Below, in pieces: positions 29,359 to 38,691 of a stretch of DNA of 64,000 nt. The stretch lies in NCBI GenBank assembly GCA_048493715.1, contig JBGDCZ010000001.1:62001-126000 (forward strand), in the 5' to 3' direction. The DNA is from Arsenophonus sp048493715. GTDB lineage: Bacteria > Pseudomonadota > Gammaproteobacteria > Enterobacterales > Enterobacteriaceae. A program made the translations under genes and the position numbers. Numbering within the stretch: position 1 is the first letter of the stretch; each line of letters opens with the position of its first letter. The notes under the pieces were generated by a model. It had not been told where the DNA came from, made no database searches, and saw only the letters and a list, made by a program, of their open reading frames with translations.

Positions 29359-30266
29359 ATGTAGTTTAAAAATTTAATGATCTATCGCTTAAATCGGGAA
29401 TTCACATTATCGCTAGATAAGCTTGAAAAACAACTTACCTCACTGGCTTATAGCCCATGCGGAAGTCAAGACATCATAAAAATAGGCTGGATTTCACCAA
29501 TGGGATCTCAAAGTGAAGCTTTAACACATGCAGTGAATAATCAGATCCTATTTTGTGCTCAGAAAGAAGAAAAGATCCTGCCAACACAGGTAATCAAACA
29601 AGAATTACAAGCTAAAATTAAAAAACTAGAAACAGCTCAAGCTCGAAAACTGAAAAAAACCGAAAAAGATCCATTGGAAAACGAAGTTATTCATACAGCT
29701 TTTACCAAGAGCTTTTAGTAAAATAAGTCATACTTATATCTGGTTAGATATAACCAATAACCTTATTATCGTAGATGCAGCTAGTACTAAACGTGCTGAA
29801 GATAACCTGACATTTTTACGTAAAACGTTAGGTTCACTGCCTGTGGTGCCGTTGAGTTATCAAACTCCGATCTAACACACTTTGACTAAGTGGGTACGCT
29901 CAGGCAAACCAGCAAATGGATTTAGTTTACTGTACGAAGCTGAAAAAGCATCAGTTGAAAAAGATGGCGTGATCCGTTGTAAAAAACAAGATTTACTCTG
30001 TGATGAAATCATCACCCATATTGAAGCCAAAAAGCGAGTGACCAAGTTAGCATTGGACTGGGAAGAGCGTATTCAATTTGTTCTTGCGGATGACGAAACA
30101 ATTAAACGACTAAAATTTAGTGACCTGATAAAAAAGCAAAATGGATGATATTGATAAAACAGATTTTGCTCAACGTTTTGATGCTGATTATATCTTGATG
30201 ACTAACGAAATTAGTGCACTAATAAAATGTCTGATTAATGTTTTAGGTGCAAAAATCAATGCTTAG
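29359..30266 (+). pseudogene. rdgC: Recombination-associated protein RdgC, degraded
   Basis: RdgC is a ring-shaped DNA-binding protein that modulates RecA. Here the ATG at 29359 is followed at once by TAG, where related proteins have Trp, then FKNLMIYRLNREF. Downstream, PCGSQDIIKIGWISPMGSQ and QARKLKKTEKD are clear. A frameshift near 29710 moves to WLDITNNLIIVDAAS and SLGSLPVVPLSYQTPI, a stop follows, then LTKWVRSGKPANGFSLL, LALDWEERIQFVL and finally DFAQRFDADYILMTNE in another frame. At least four lesions over roughly 300 codons. A shortened product from the ATG at 29377 would stop near 29718. Confidence 0.9.
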
Positions 30267-30304
30267 GTTGATTAGCTTTATAACACTATAAAACTATTGG
30301 GTAT

Positions 30305-30321
30305 GGCGATTGCTAATCGCC
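30305..30321. terminator. Small hairpin after rdgC remnant
   Basis: GGCGATT and AATCGCC form a perfect 7 bp stem with a GCT loop, 39 bp after the rdgC remnant. AATTTAATTTTA follows, so it may be a weak terminator. Confidence 0.5.
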
Positions 30322-31311
30322 AATTTAATTTTATCAAAAAGATAAATTTAATCATATAGACTAGTAGACAAAAAAATTATTTGGCTAAATTATTAGCCAT
30401 TCTCTAGCGATTAGTTGTTTTATTTCAAAAAAAATATAATAATAATTTTTTTAGTTATATTTAGCTAAAAATAACTACCAAAAGCAATAATAAACATAAC
30501 ATAAAAGTAAAATAAGAATTTTTCTTATTTGCTAAACTGTTTATTGAATATATCAATTTTCTTTTTCATATAGGAAATATTAAATAGTTTAAAAAAACAT
30601 TATCTTCGCTAGATAACGTTAATACAACTATAATTAATATTATTGATATATTTTGCTGTATGTAGCTATTAAAAAGTCAGCCCATTAAACTTTTAAAAAT
30701 AGTTTTAAAACATAGCTAGATGAGGAGATGTATATCTTAATTATCTAATAAAAATCAATTAGATATAAATCATATTATAGATATAAGTATATTATTTGTA
30801 CAAATAATTTATAACACTGTTATTCTAAGGCCAATAGCTATTATCTACAATGTAGATAAATGTTACCAAATATTTTTAGTAACGATTTTATAATTAAATA
30901 CTATTTTGATACAAGTATTTTTATTAAATTATTTTTAACACTATTTTTATTAACTAATCTATTAAATAACCTTATTTTTTGTAGGTATTCATACGTATAT
31001 TAAACCGATCATTCATAACTATATTGATTAAATATCTATACATTATAAATAGAATTTCAATAAAATTAAAATAGACTCCCTACCACATATCGTTAGCTTA
31101 ATGATAAAAATTAATAACCATTAATTATATAATAATATATACATAAATTTTATGTCATCATATTTTAATTTAAATTAATAGTTTTTTATTTTGTGATATT
31201 AAGAAATTTGAAATAATTAATTACTTTATTTAATAACCATAAAATTAATATGGAAATAAAGCAGCAGACATAAAGGAACGATTGATTTGTAGCTAACGTA
31301 GTTCAATAAAT
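30322..31311. other. Gene desert of about 1 kb, extremely AT-rich
   Basis: No frame on either strand gives a protein I recognise, and stops are dense. It lies at the junction between a block collinear with E. coli minutes 9-10 and the exbBD block. One palindrome at 30841-30859 stands out and is listed separately. Confidence 0.65.
30841..30859. promoter_or_regulatory. 19 bp palindrome in the gene desert
   Basis: TTATCTACAATGTAGATAA has two perfect 8 bp arms around AAT. Each arm resembles a DnaA box (TTATCCACA) with one mismatch. It could equally be a repressor operator or chance in AT-rich DNA. Confidence 0.3.
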
Positions 31312-31333
31312 GCTGGGTATTTAATTACCCAGC
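31312..31333 (-). terminator. Hairpin terminator after exbD
   Basis: GCTGGGTA at 31312-31319 and TACCCAGC at 31326-31333 form a perfect 8 bp stem with a 6 nt loop, 21 bp past the exbD stop on the minus strand. ATTTATT follows on that strand. Confidence 0.75.
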
Positions 31334-31353
31334 TTTAGAATATTAACAATAAG

Positions 31354-31782
31354 CTATTTGCTATTTTGGGACATCTCCATGCCAACTAATCCTACTTTAA
31401 GATAGCCAGATTTACGTAATAAGTTCATTATATCCATTATCCTTTCATAATTTAGTGTTTTATCCGCTTGAAAAAAAATAGTGGTTTCTTTATTTGTACC
31501 TGTTATTTGATCTAGTGCTGATGCTAATTGTTCTTGAGTCACATTTTGCTTGCCAACATACATTTGTCCATTAGCTTTGACCGTTAGAAATAACGGTTTT
31601 TCAGGTCTAGGTTGGGGTTTAGCTGTCGAAGCCGGTAAATTAACTTTAATATCTACTGTCACTAATGGTGCAGCAACCATGAAAATAATTAATAAAACCA
31701 ACATGACATCAATAAATGGGGTAACATTAATTTCATGCATTTCACCATTATCATTTAAATCATCGTTTAAACGAATTGCCAT
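31354..31782 (-). CDS. exbD: TonB energy-transducing protein ExbD
   Basis: ExbD, with ExbB, uses proton flow to energise TonB for import of siderophores and other ligands across the outer membrane. The 142 residues (141 in E. coli) show a short cytoplasmic N-terminus, one membrane helix with the essential Asp in PFIDVMLVLLIIFMVAAPL near 20-38, and a periplasmic domain with STAKPQPRPEKPLFL and FFQADKTLNYE. I chose the ATG at 31782 (MAIRLND); a GTG at 31788 is possible. It lies 6 bp after exbB. Confidence 0.96.
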   Translation of the reverse strand: MAIRLNDDLNDNGEMHEINVTPFIDVMLVLLIIFMVAAPLVTVDIKVNLPASTAKPQPRPEKPLFLTVKANGQMYVGKQNVTQEQLASALDQITGTNKETTIFFQADKTLNYERIMDIMNLLRKSGYLKVGLVGMEMSQNSK

Positions 31783-31788
31783 AAACAC

Positions 31789-32727
31789 TTACCCTACTTT
31801 TTTACTATTAGTTAAATCCAAATCCCTGCCTAATAATACCGTCGCCTGTGCAACTACATCACCAACTTGACCACGAAAAGTATTAATCATACGAGCAAAT
31901 AAATTATAAATAACAACAGCTGGTATTGCCGCTACCAACCCTATTGCCGTTGCTAGCAAAGCTTCAGCTATGCCAGGCGCCACAACAGCTAAATTTGTCG
32001 TCTGAGAATGTGCTATCCCAATAAAACTATTCATGATGCCCCAAACAGTGCCAAATAAACCAATAAATGGAGAAATAGCACCGATGGTCGCTAAATAACC
32101 ATTACCTCGCCCCATATAACGACTAATTGAAGCAACTACTCTTTCTAGGCGAAAACTGGCACGATCTTTAGTTCCATTTAAATCATGACTTGCCGCTGAT
32201 AATGTTTTTTCCGCGATAACTTCATCATATAATCTTCGGGTAACACTGTCTTTTTTAAATGTTGCCGTAATTTTTACCGCATCATCGAGTGATTTTACAT
32301 TAGATAATTTTCGCTGCTCTTTGCCTAACTGCCGATATGCTGCAACCAGTTCGATACTTTTTGAGAAAAACAGTGCCCAAGTAATAATTGAAGCAACAAC
32401 TAATCCTAACATTACTGCTTTTACAACTAAATCAGCATGCTGATACATACTCAAAATCGAAAGATCGCGATCAAATCCCCCTTGGGTACTTAATAAATTG
32501 GGTTCTTGTTGTTGTGACGCTAAATTTTTTCCAGTGGAAAGATCTTTCTCGCTCAATTGCTCTTCATTAGCTGGGGTAGTTGATATTTGGTTTGCAATGG
32601 ATATATCTTGTTGATTAGTTGTGTTAGCCGGCTGAAACCGCTCAGACCGATAGACCGGATTTGTCTCGGCTAATGTTATATTTATCAAACTCATTGCCAA
32701 TAAAATAGAAGCTATCAATTTACGCAT
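31789..32727 (-). CDS. exbB: TonB energy-transducing protein ExbB, with N-terminal extension
   Basis: The C-terminal 240 residues are ExbB: YQHADLVVKAVMLGLVVASIITWALFFS for the first membrane segment, then GRGNGYLATIGAISPFIGLFGTVWGIMNSFIG and AEALLATAIGLVAAIPAVVIYN for segments two and three. From the ATG at 32727 the product has 312 residues, about 68 more than E. coli. The extension starts with a signal-like MRKLIASILLAMSLINITLA and a polar Gln/Asn/Thr-rich linker, a layout known in ExbB of some other Gram-negatives. GATAGG gives a ribosome site 7 bp before this ATG, so the GTG at 32742 is less likely. Confidence 0.95.
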   Translation of the reverse strand: MRKLIASILLAMSLINITLAETNPVYRSERFQPANTTNQQDISIANQISTTPANEEQLSEKDLSTGKNLASQQQEPNLLSTQGGFDRDLSILSMYQHADLVVKAVMLGLVVASIITWALFFSKSIELVAAYRQLGKEQRKLSNVKSLDDAVKITATFKKDSVTRRLYDEVIAEKTLSAASHDLNGTKDRASFRLERVVASISRYMGRGNGYLATIGAISPFIGLFGTVWGIMNSFIGIAHSQTTNLAVVAPGIAEALLATAIGLVAAIPAVVIYNLFARMINTFRGQVGDVVAQATVLLGRDLDLTNSKKVG

Positions 32728-33133
32728 CAGTTGACCTATCACTCTTCGGTTATTTTACGCGACTCTTTTAGCTGATCATACCTAATGCCAGCCAGTCAAT
32801 TAGTAGTAAATTTTCATTTACCACACTCTGATTGTGAAAAACAGACTGATCATACCAGACATTACATTATTTGATAGTAATTATCATTACTATTTGATGA
32901 AATTTTATTTATTTATCGGTTATCTAAAGATTCTATCGCCCTTTAACCACTTGCCAGAAGTAACCATTGCAATAAGTTTGGTCTCCTTTCAATATTTTCA
33001 CTGTCAGATAAACACTTTTTATCCAACTCGTTTCCATACCTCCAAGGTTAATAATCCAACATAATCCAGCTTTTTAAGGTAAACTAGCAACTATATCGGT
33101 TCTTCACTTATGTTGTTATTAACAGGATAAGCT
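32728..33133. other. exbB upstream region; metC missing
   Basis: About 400 bp without a recognisable gene. In E. coli metC lies between exbB and yghB; I find no trace of its sequence here. A plus-strand open frame at 32834-33064 has no family features I know. The Fur-like site listed separately is the only clear signal. Confidence 0.55.
32873..32891. promoter_or_regulatory. Fur box-like operator upstream of exbB
   Basis: GATAGTAATTATCATTACT agrees by eye with about 14 of 19 positions of the Fur consensus GATAATGATAATCATTATC. ATAGTAAT and ATTACTAT form a perfect inverted repeat with a 4 nt centre. It lies about 150 bp upstream of the exbB ATG, next to a minus-strand TATGAT that could be a -10 box. 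Iron repression of exbBD is the expected role. Confidence 0.65.
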
Positions 33134-33789
33134 ATGCAAGTTCTTAATGAGATCGTGATAGCAATTTGGCATCATAATTTTGCTAAATTAATTAATCCTA
33201 ATGTTTTATGGATTATTTATGCAGTACTTTTTATCATCATTGCTTTAGAAAACGGTATTCTTCCTGCTGTGTTTCTGCCAAGAGATACGCTGCTTATTCT
33301 TTCCGGTGCTTTGATTGCAAAAGGTGTTCTTTCCTTTATCCCAACAGTTATTATTTTAACCATTGCTGCTAGCTTGGGTTGCTGGTTAGTTTTTTGCAAG
33401 GCAGATGGCTTAGTGACACAGATATAGTAAAGCAATGGTTAAAACAGATCCCACAAGAGTATCATGAACGAGCAAACCGATTATTTAATAACCAAGGTTT
33501 ATATGCGCTTCTAATCGGTCGCTTTTTAACTTTTATTCGAACGCTATTACCTGTTTTAGCAGGCCTTTCAACCTTAAGTCATCGTCGCTTTCAACTATTT
33601 AATTGGCTCAGCGGCCTATTATGGATTGAAATTATTGTTTCGTTAGGTTATGCAATAAACCAAATTCCTTTTATAAAACGTCATGAAGATATTATCCTGA
33701 ATATTTTAATTTTCTTACCTATTCTGCTGCTTATTAGCGGATTCATCGGCTCACTTATCTTATATTGGAAACACAAAAAAACCGATTAA
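33134..33789 (+). pseudogene. yghB: DedA-family membrane protein YghB, single frameshift
   Basis: The first part (MQVLNEIVIAIWHHNFAKL, ENGILPAVFLPRDTLLILSGALIAKGVLSF) and the second part (LQGRWLSDTDIVKQWLKQIPQEYHERANRLF, GRFLTFIRTLLPVLAGLS, FQLFNWLSGLLWIE) together make a full 218-residue DedA protein. They are in different frames: one base is missing near 33392, within TGGTTAGTTTTTTGC. DedA proteins are undecaprenyl-phosphate or phosphatidylethanolamine flippase-like transporters. This is the only lesion I see, so a sequencing error or very recent loss is possible. Confidence 0.8.
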
Positions 33790-33823
33790 ATAGATTACAT
33801 TGTGGTAGTTCAGGATATGAAAC

Positions 33824-33842
33824 GGCCCCTATTAAAGGGGCC
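33824..33842. terminator. Hairpin between yghB and carB
   Basis: GGCCCCT at 33824-33830 and AGGGGCC at 33836-33842 form a perfect GC-rich 7 bp stem. It lies between convergent yghB and carB, 12 bp from the carB stop. Confidence 0.75.
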
Positions 33843-33853
33843 ATTGCAAATAG

Positions 33854-36800
33854 TTAGTGACGGATCATTTCATGCATCTCTTGGAGAGAAATAACCTGGT
33901 CTGTAGGATCGGCGTTGAGTGAAATCGCTGTCGCAAAACCCCCATTGATAGTAGTATCATAATTCACTTTATATTGTAATGCACTACGCCTAATAAGCTT
34001 CGAATCCTCTATTGCTTGACGTCCCGCGGTAGTATTGACAATATAACTGTATTCCCCATTTTTTATTCTATCTTGAATATGGGGTCGTCCCTCATGCACT
34101 TTATTAACTAGCCGAGGATTGATACCTGCCTCACCCAGCACAATCGCTGTACCATGAGTTGCATCTAACTCAAAACCATGCTCAATTAACTTAACGGCTA
34201 AATCAACAACCTTGGCTTTATCATTCTCTCTAACTGAAAGCAACGCGCGCCCGGATTTCTTTATAGTAGAAGAGCAGCCAAACATGGCTTTAGCAAATGC
34301 TTCAGCAAAAGTGCGACCAATGCCCATAACTTCACCAGTAGAACGCATTTCTGGTCCCAAAATAGGATCAACACCTGGAAATTTATTAAATGGTAATACC
34401 ACTTCTTTGACAGAATAATAAGGTGGAATAATTCCTTTTGTTACACCTTGTTTAGCTAAAGATTGGCCGACCATAACACGAGCGGCTACTTTTGCCAGTG
34501 GTATTCCTGTTGCTTTAGATACAAAAGGCACGGTACGCGCAGCACGCGGATTGACTTCGATTAAATAAACTTGATTATCTTTAACCGCAAATTGAACATT
34601 CACTAATCCTCTAACCCGTAGTTCAAAAACCAGTTTTTTTACCTGTTCACACATTACATTCTGTATATTGTGGCTCAAAGTATAAGGTGGCAAGGAACAA
34701 GCAGAATCACCGGAGTGAACGCCAGCCTGTTCAATATGCTCCATAATACCACCAATTAACACAGTTTCCCCATCACAGACAGCATCTATATCAACCTCTA
34801 TCGCATCATCCAGGAAATGATCGAGCAAAACTGGCGCATCATTGGAAACACTAACTGCTGTCTGAAAGTAGCGGCGTAAATCAGTTTCGTTATAAACAAT
34901 TTCCATTGCCCGTCCACCCAAAACATAAGAAGGACGTACAACTAATGGGTAACCGATATAGTTAGCTTTTTCTATTGCATGTTCAATGGTCGTAACTGTG
35001 GCATTTTCTGGTTGTTTAAGACCTAAACGGGTCACTGCTTGTTGAAAACGTTCACGATCTTCAGCTCTATCAATCGCATCTGGACTAGTGCCAATAATAG
35101 GAACGCCCGCCTCTTCCAACACAAGCGCTAATTTTAATGGTGTTTGGCCACCATATTGTACAATCACACCTTCAGGCTGTTCAATCCTGACGATTTCTAA
35201 CACATCTTCTAATGTTACCGGTTCAAAATAAAGACGATCAGAAGTATCATAATCAGTAGAAACAGTTTCCGGATTACAATTTACCATTATTGTTTCATAA
35301 CCATCCTCACGTAAGGCCAAGGCGGCATGAACACAGCAATAATCAAATTCAATCCCTTGACCAATGCGATTTGGTCCTCCGCCTAGTACCATAATCTTAG
35401 ATTTGCTATGGTTAGGATTAGCTTCACATTCATCTTCATAAGTGGAATATAAATAGGCGGTATCTGTGGCAAATTCTGCCGCACAAGTATCTACTCGCTT
35501 AAAAACAGGGTGAAGTTTATATTTATGGCGTAATTTACGTATTTCAGCTTCAGAGACCCCGACTAATTTAGCCAAACGAATATCAGCAAACCCCTTTCGT
35601 TTCAAAAGCCGCAAAAATTCCACTGTCAATCCATTGATGCCAAACTCAGCAACCTTTTCTTCTAAACGAACAATTTCTTCAATCTGAACCAAGAACCAAC
35701 GATCAATATTGGTCAGATTAAACACACCATCGACAGACATACCCGCACGGAAAGCATCGGCAATATACCAAATACGTTCGGCACCTGCGTCTTTCAATTC
35801 ACGACGAATTTTGGTTAATGATTCTAGTTCATCTAAATCCACTTTAGGATCAAAACCGGTGGCTGCCACTTCTAACCCACGCAATGCTTTTTGCATCGAT
35901 TCCTGAAAAGTGCGGCCAATCGCCATCACCTCGCCAACAGATTTCATCTGAGTTGTCAACCGATCATTACTACCAGGGAATTTTTCAAAATTAAAACGTG
36001 GGATCTTAGTCACTACATAATCAATTGAAGGTTCAAAAGAAGCAGGAGTGCGTCTAACGGTAATATCATTCATCAATTCATCAAGTGTGTAACCTACCGC
36101 TAATTTCGCTGCAACTTTAGCAATCGGGAAACCGGTTGCTTTTGATGCCAAGGCGGAAGAGCGTGATACCCGGGGATTCATTTCAATAACAATTAATCGA
36201 CCCGTTTTAGGATTAACGGCAAATTGAACATTTGAACCTCCCGTCTCAATACCAATTTCTCGCAACACTGCCATCGAAGCATTGCGCATAATTTGATATT
36301 CTTTATCAGTTAAGGTTTGAGCAGGAGCGACAGTAATAGAATCTCCCGTGTGGATCCCCATCGGATCAACATTTTCAATAGAACAGATAATAATACAATT
36401 ATCATTCTTATCACGAACGACTTCCATTTCGTACTCTTTCCAACCAATAAGCGATTCATCGATCAATAACTCATTAGTCGGTGAAAGATCTAAACCTGCT
36501 AAACAAATGTCTTCAAACTCTTCACGATTATAGGCAATACCTCCGCCCGAACCCCCCATAGTAAATGATGGGCGAATGATGCATGGGAAGCCGACTTTTG
36601 CTACCACTTCTAACGCTTCTTCCATTGAATGGGCAATACCCGAACGTGCAGTTTCAAGACCAATTTTCTTCATAGCTTTGTCGAATCGCTGACGATCTTC
36701 TGCTTTATCAATTGCATCCGCGGTTGCGCCAATCATGGTGACAGCAAATTCTTTTAATACGCCTTTACACTCTAATTGTAAGGCGCAGTTTAATGCAGTT

Positions 36801-37078
36801 TGCCCTCCCATAGTAGGCAAAATAGCATCAGGGCGTTCTTTTTCAATAATTTTGTGTACCACTTCCCATTGAATAGGCTCAATATAAGTGGCATCCGCTA
36901 GCTCTGGATCCGTCATTATTGTTGCTGGATTAGAATTGACTAAAATAACTCGATAACCCTCTTCACGTAGTGCTTTACATGCTTGGGCACCTGAATAATC
37001 AAATTCACAAGCTTGACCAATAACAATTGGGCCGGCACCTAAAATCAGGATACTTTTAATATCTGTACGCTTTGCCAT
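33854..37078 (-). CDS. carB: Carbamoyl-phosphate synthase large subunit
   Basis: CarB makes carbamoyl phosphate from bicarbonate, ammonia and two ATP for pyrimidine and arginine synthesis. The 1074 residues (1073 in E. coli) show two tandem ATP-grasp halves: SFTMGGSGGGIAYN near 175 and SYVLGGRAMEIVYN near 720, each with MNPRVSRSSALASKATG-like and VNPRAARTVPFVSKATG-like metal-binding stretches. The C-terminal allosteric domain ends in VISLQEMHEMI. I chose the ATG at 37078 (MAKRTDIKS) after AGGAGCG; ATG at 37099 adds seven residues. One GG-to-VR change in ITVRRTPASFEP is mild. Confidence 0.97.
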   Translation of the reverse strand: MAKRTDIKSILILGAGPIVIGQACEFDYSGAQACKALREEGYRVILVNSNPATIMTDPELADATYIEPIQWEVVHKIIEKERPDAILPTMGGQTALNCALQLECKGVLKEFAVTMIGATADAIDKAEDRQRFDKAMKKIGLETARSGIAHSMEEALEVVAKVGFPCIIRPSFTMGGSGGGIAYNREEFEDICLAGLDLSPTNELLIDESLIGWKEYEMEVVRDKNDNCIIICSIENVDPMGIHTGDSITVAPAQTLTDKEYQIMRNASMAVLREIGIETGGSNVQFAVNPKTGRLIVIEMNPRVSRSSALASKATGFPIAKVAAKLAVGYTLDELMNDITVRRTPASFEPSIDYVVTKIPRFNFEKFPGSNDRLTTQMKSVGEVMAIGRTFQESMQKALRGLEVAATGFDPKVDLDELESLTKIRRELKDAGAERIWYIADAFRAGMSVDGVFNLTNIDRWFLVQIEEIVRLEEKVAEFGINGLTVEFLRLLKRKGFADIRLAKLVGVSEAEIRKLRHKYKLHPVFKRVDTCAAEFATDTAYLYSTYEDECEANPNHSKSKIMVLGGGPNRIGQGIEFDYCCVHAALALREDGYETIMVNCNPETVSTDYDTSDRLYFEPVTLEDVLEIVRIEQPEGVIVQYGGQTPLKLALVLEEAGVPIIGTSPDAIDRAEDRERFQQAVTRLGLKQPENATVTTIEHAIEKANYIGYPLVVRPSYVLGGRAMEIVYNETDLRRYFQTAVSVSNDAPVLLDHFLDDAIEVDIDAVCDGETVLIGGIMEHIEQAGVHSGDSACSLPPYTLSHNIQNVMCEQVKKLVFELRVRGLVNVQFAVKDNQVYLIEVNPRAARTVPFVSKATGIPLAKVAARVMVGQSLAKQGVTKGIIPPYYSVKEVVLPFNKFPGVDPILGPEMRSTGEVMGIGRTFAEAFAKAMFGCSSTIKKSGRALLSVRENDKAKVVDLAVKLIEHGFELDATHGTAIVLGEAGINPRLVNKVHEGRPHIQDRIKNGEYSYIVNTTAGRQAIEDSKLIRRSALQYKVNYDTTINGGFATAISLNADPTDQVISLQEMHEMIRH

Positions 37079-37091
37079 TTTTCGCTCCTGA

Positions 37092-38258
37092 TCAATCAAC
37101 TTGAGTCGCTAAATTTATTTGACGATATTTTTTAACCAATTCAATAAAATAATCAAATAGCGGTTCTGCATCTTTAGGCCCAGGGCTTGCCTCAGGATGT
37201 CCTTGAAAGCCAAACGCAGGCTTATCGGTACGATGAATGCCTTGTAAACTGCCATCAAATAATGATTTATGGGTAACGCGCAACTTGTCAGATAATGTTG
37301 CTTCATCAACTGCAAAACCGTGATTTTGTGCCGTAATCATGACACGATTATTAATTAGATCTTTTACCGGATGATTGCCACCATGATGACCAAATTTCAT
37401 TTTGACGGTATTTGCTCCACTAGCTAGTGCAAGTAATTGATGACCTAAGCAAATACCAAAAATGGGTATTTCGGTTGCTAAAAACTGTTTAATTGCTTTA
37501 ATGGCATAATCACATGCAGCAGGGTCACCAGGACCATTAGAAAGAAAAATTCCATCAGGTGCCATTTTTAACACTTCATCAGCAGATGTGGTTGCTGGAA
37601 CAACCGTCAAATAACAACCACGATCAACCAGCAATCGTAAAATATTACGTTTAACACCAAAATCATAAGCAACCACATGATAAGGTAATTTCTCTCGTAT
37701 CTTAGTAGTCGATATTCCATTTGCTGCCAGATGCCAATTTTCTTGCTGCCAAGTATAACTATCTTTGGTGGTCACTTCTTTAGCTAAATCCAGCCCTTTT
37801 ATTCCGTCAAATAGCTTAATTTTTTCTAATGCCAATTGTGCATCTAAATTATCACCGGTGATAATGCAACCATTCTGGGCGCCTTTTTCCCTTAATAGTC
37901 GGGTAAGCTTACGAGTATCAATATCAGCAATGGCTACTGTTTTATGACGCTTTAAATAATCTGTTAAACTTTCTTTACCACGAAAGTTACTATAAATTAA
38001 TGGTAGATCGCGTATAACCAGCCCTTGTGCATGAATGATAGTGGATTCTTCATCATCAGAATTGATTCCTGTGTTCCCAATGTGGGGATAAGTGAGTGTA
38101 ACAATTTGGCGGGAGTAGGATGGATCAGTGAGGATTTCTTGATATCCAGTTATTGATGTATTAAAAACAACTTCCCCAACAACAATTCTTTCAGCTCCAA
38201 TGGATCGACCATGAAACTGGGTTCCGTCTTCCAGAACCAATATAGCTGGCTTAATCAA
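37092..38258 (-). CDS. carA: Carbamoyl-phosphate synthase small subunit (glutaminase)
   Basis: CarA splits glutamine and passes ammonia to CarB. The 388 residues (382 in E. coli) have the CarA N-terminal domain (NTSITGYQEILTDPSYSRQIV) and a class I glutamine amidotransferase domain with the nucleophile Cys in PIFGICLGHQLLALASG near 269 and the His-Glu pair in FQGHPEASPGP near 353. It lies 13 bp upstream of carB in the normal carAB operon. Confidence 0.97.
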   Translation of the reverse strand: MIKPAILVLEDGTQFHGRSIGAERIVVGEVVFNTSITGYQEILTDPSYSRQIVTLTYPHIGNTGINSDDEESTIIHAQGLVIRDLPLIYSNFRGKESLTDYLKRHKTVAIADIDTRKLTRLLREKGAQNGCIITGDNLDAQLALEKIKLFDGIKGLDLAKEVTTKDSYTWQQENWHLAANGISTTKIREKLPYHVVAYDFGVKRNILRLLVDRGCYLTVVPATTSADEVLKMAPDGIFLSNGPGDPAACDYAIKAIKQFLATEIPIFGICLGHQLLALASGANTVKMKFGHHGGNHPVKDLINNRVMITAQNHGFAVDEATLSDKLRVTHKSLFDGSLQGIHRTDKPAFGFQGHPEASPGPKDAEPLFDYFIELVKKYRQINLATQVD

Positions 38259-38290
38259 AATACCCTCCAGAAGAATAAAAAATCATGTAT

Positions 38291-38306
38291 TGAACATATT
38301 TATTCA
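38291..38306 (-). promoter_or_regulatory. Possible ARG box upstream of carA
   Basis: On the minus strand TGAATAAATATGTTCA resembles an ArgR half-operator pair (TGAAT...ATTCA), with an imperfect right half. It lies 33-48 bp upstream of the carA ATG, where the E. coli ARG boxes are found. By-eye match only. Confidence 0.4.
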
Positions 38307-38691
38307 TGCATAAGCCAATAAACTAGTGCCAAAATGGACTTTAAGCAAATTTTTGGCAAATTGCGCGCATTCTAATGATGAGAAGAGTGATTGTCTAGTA
38401 AAAAATAATTTTTTGTTATTTTTTAGTTAATTTATAATGAAAAATTATTGTAAGTAGTAAAATGATGAATTATCTTATCAAAATAATCGTTTGCAAACCA
38501 AGATAATTACAACAGTATCGTGTACATAAATTTCATTGTCATAAATGCGCAAAAAATCGGCTTAATCGATAAATTTTTTTCTTTTTAAAAATAAAAAGAA
38601 CAGTTATCAAAGAAAAATTTAATAACGCCATAAATGAAGCGCAAACTAAAAAATTACCTGTTCTTTATCAAGTAGTAAAAAAATAAAAAGA
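38307..38691. other. dapB-carA intergenic region
   Basis: About 385 bp, AT-rich and without a gene. It holds the carA promoter region and a distant inverted repeat: AAAGAACAG at 38595-38603 and CTGTTCTTT at 38658-38666, close after the dapB stop. That pair could cap the dapB transcript but its loop of over 50 nt makes a simple terminator doubtful. Confidence 0.5.

Noticed and set aside
30267..31353. Replication origin in the AT-rich desert
   Set aside because: Only two imperfect inverted DnaA-like boxes are seen, no cluster, and no dnaA, dnaN, gidA or mioC nearby.
32834..33064. Open frame of 76 codons upstream of the yghB remnant, considered as a metC remnant or small gene
   Set aside because: No MetC motif in any frame and no plausible ribosome site; it also covers the Fur-like site.
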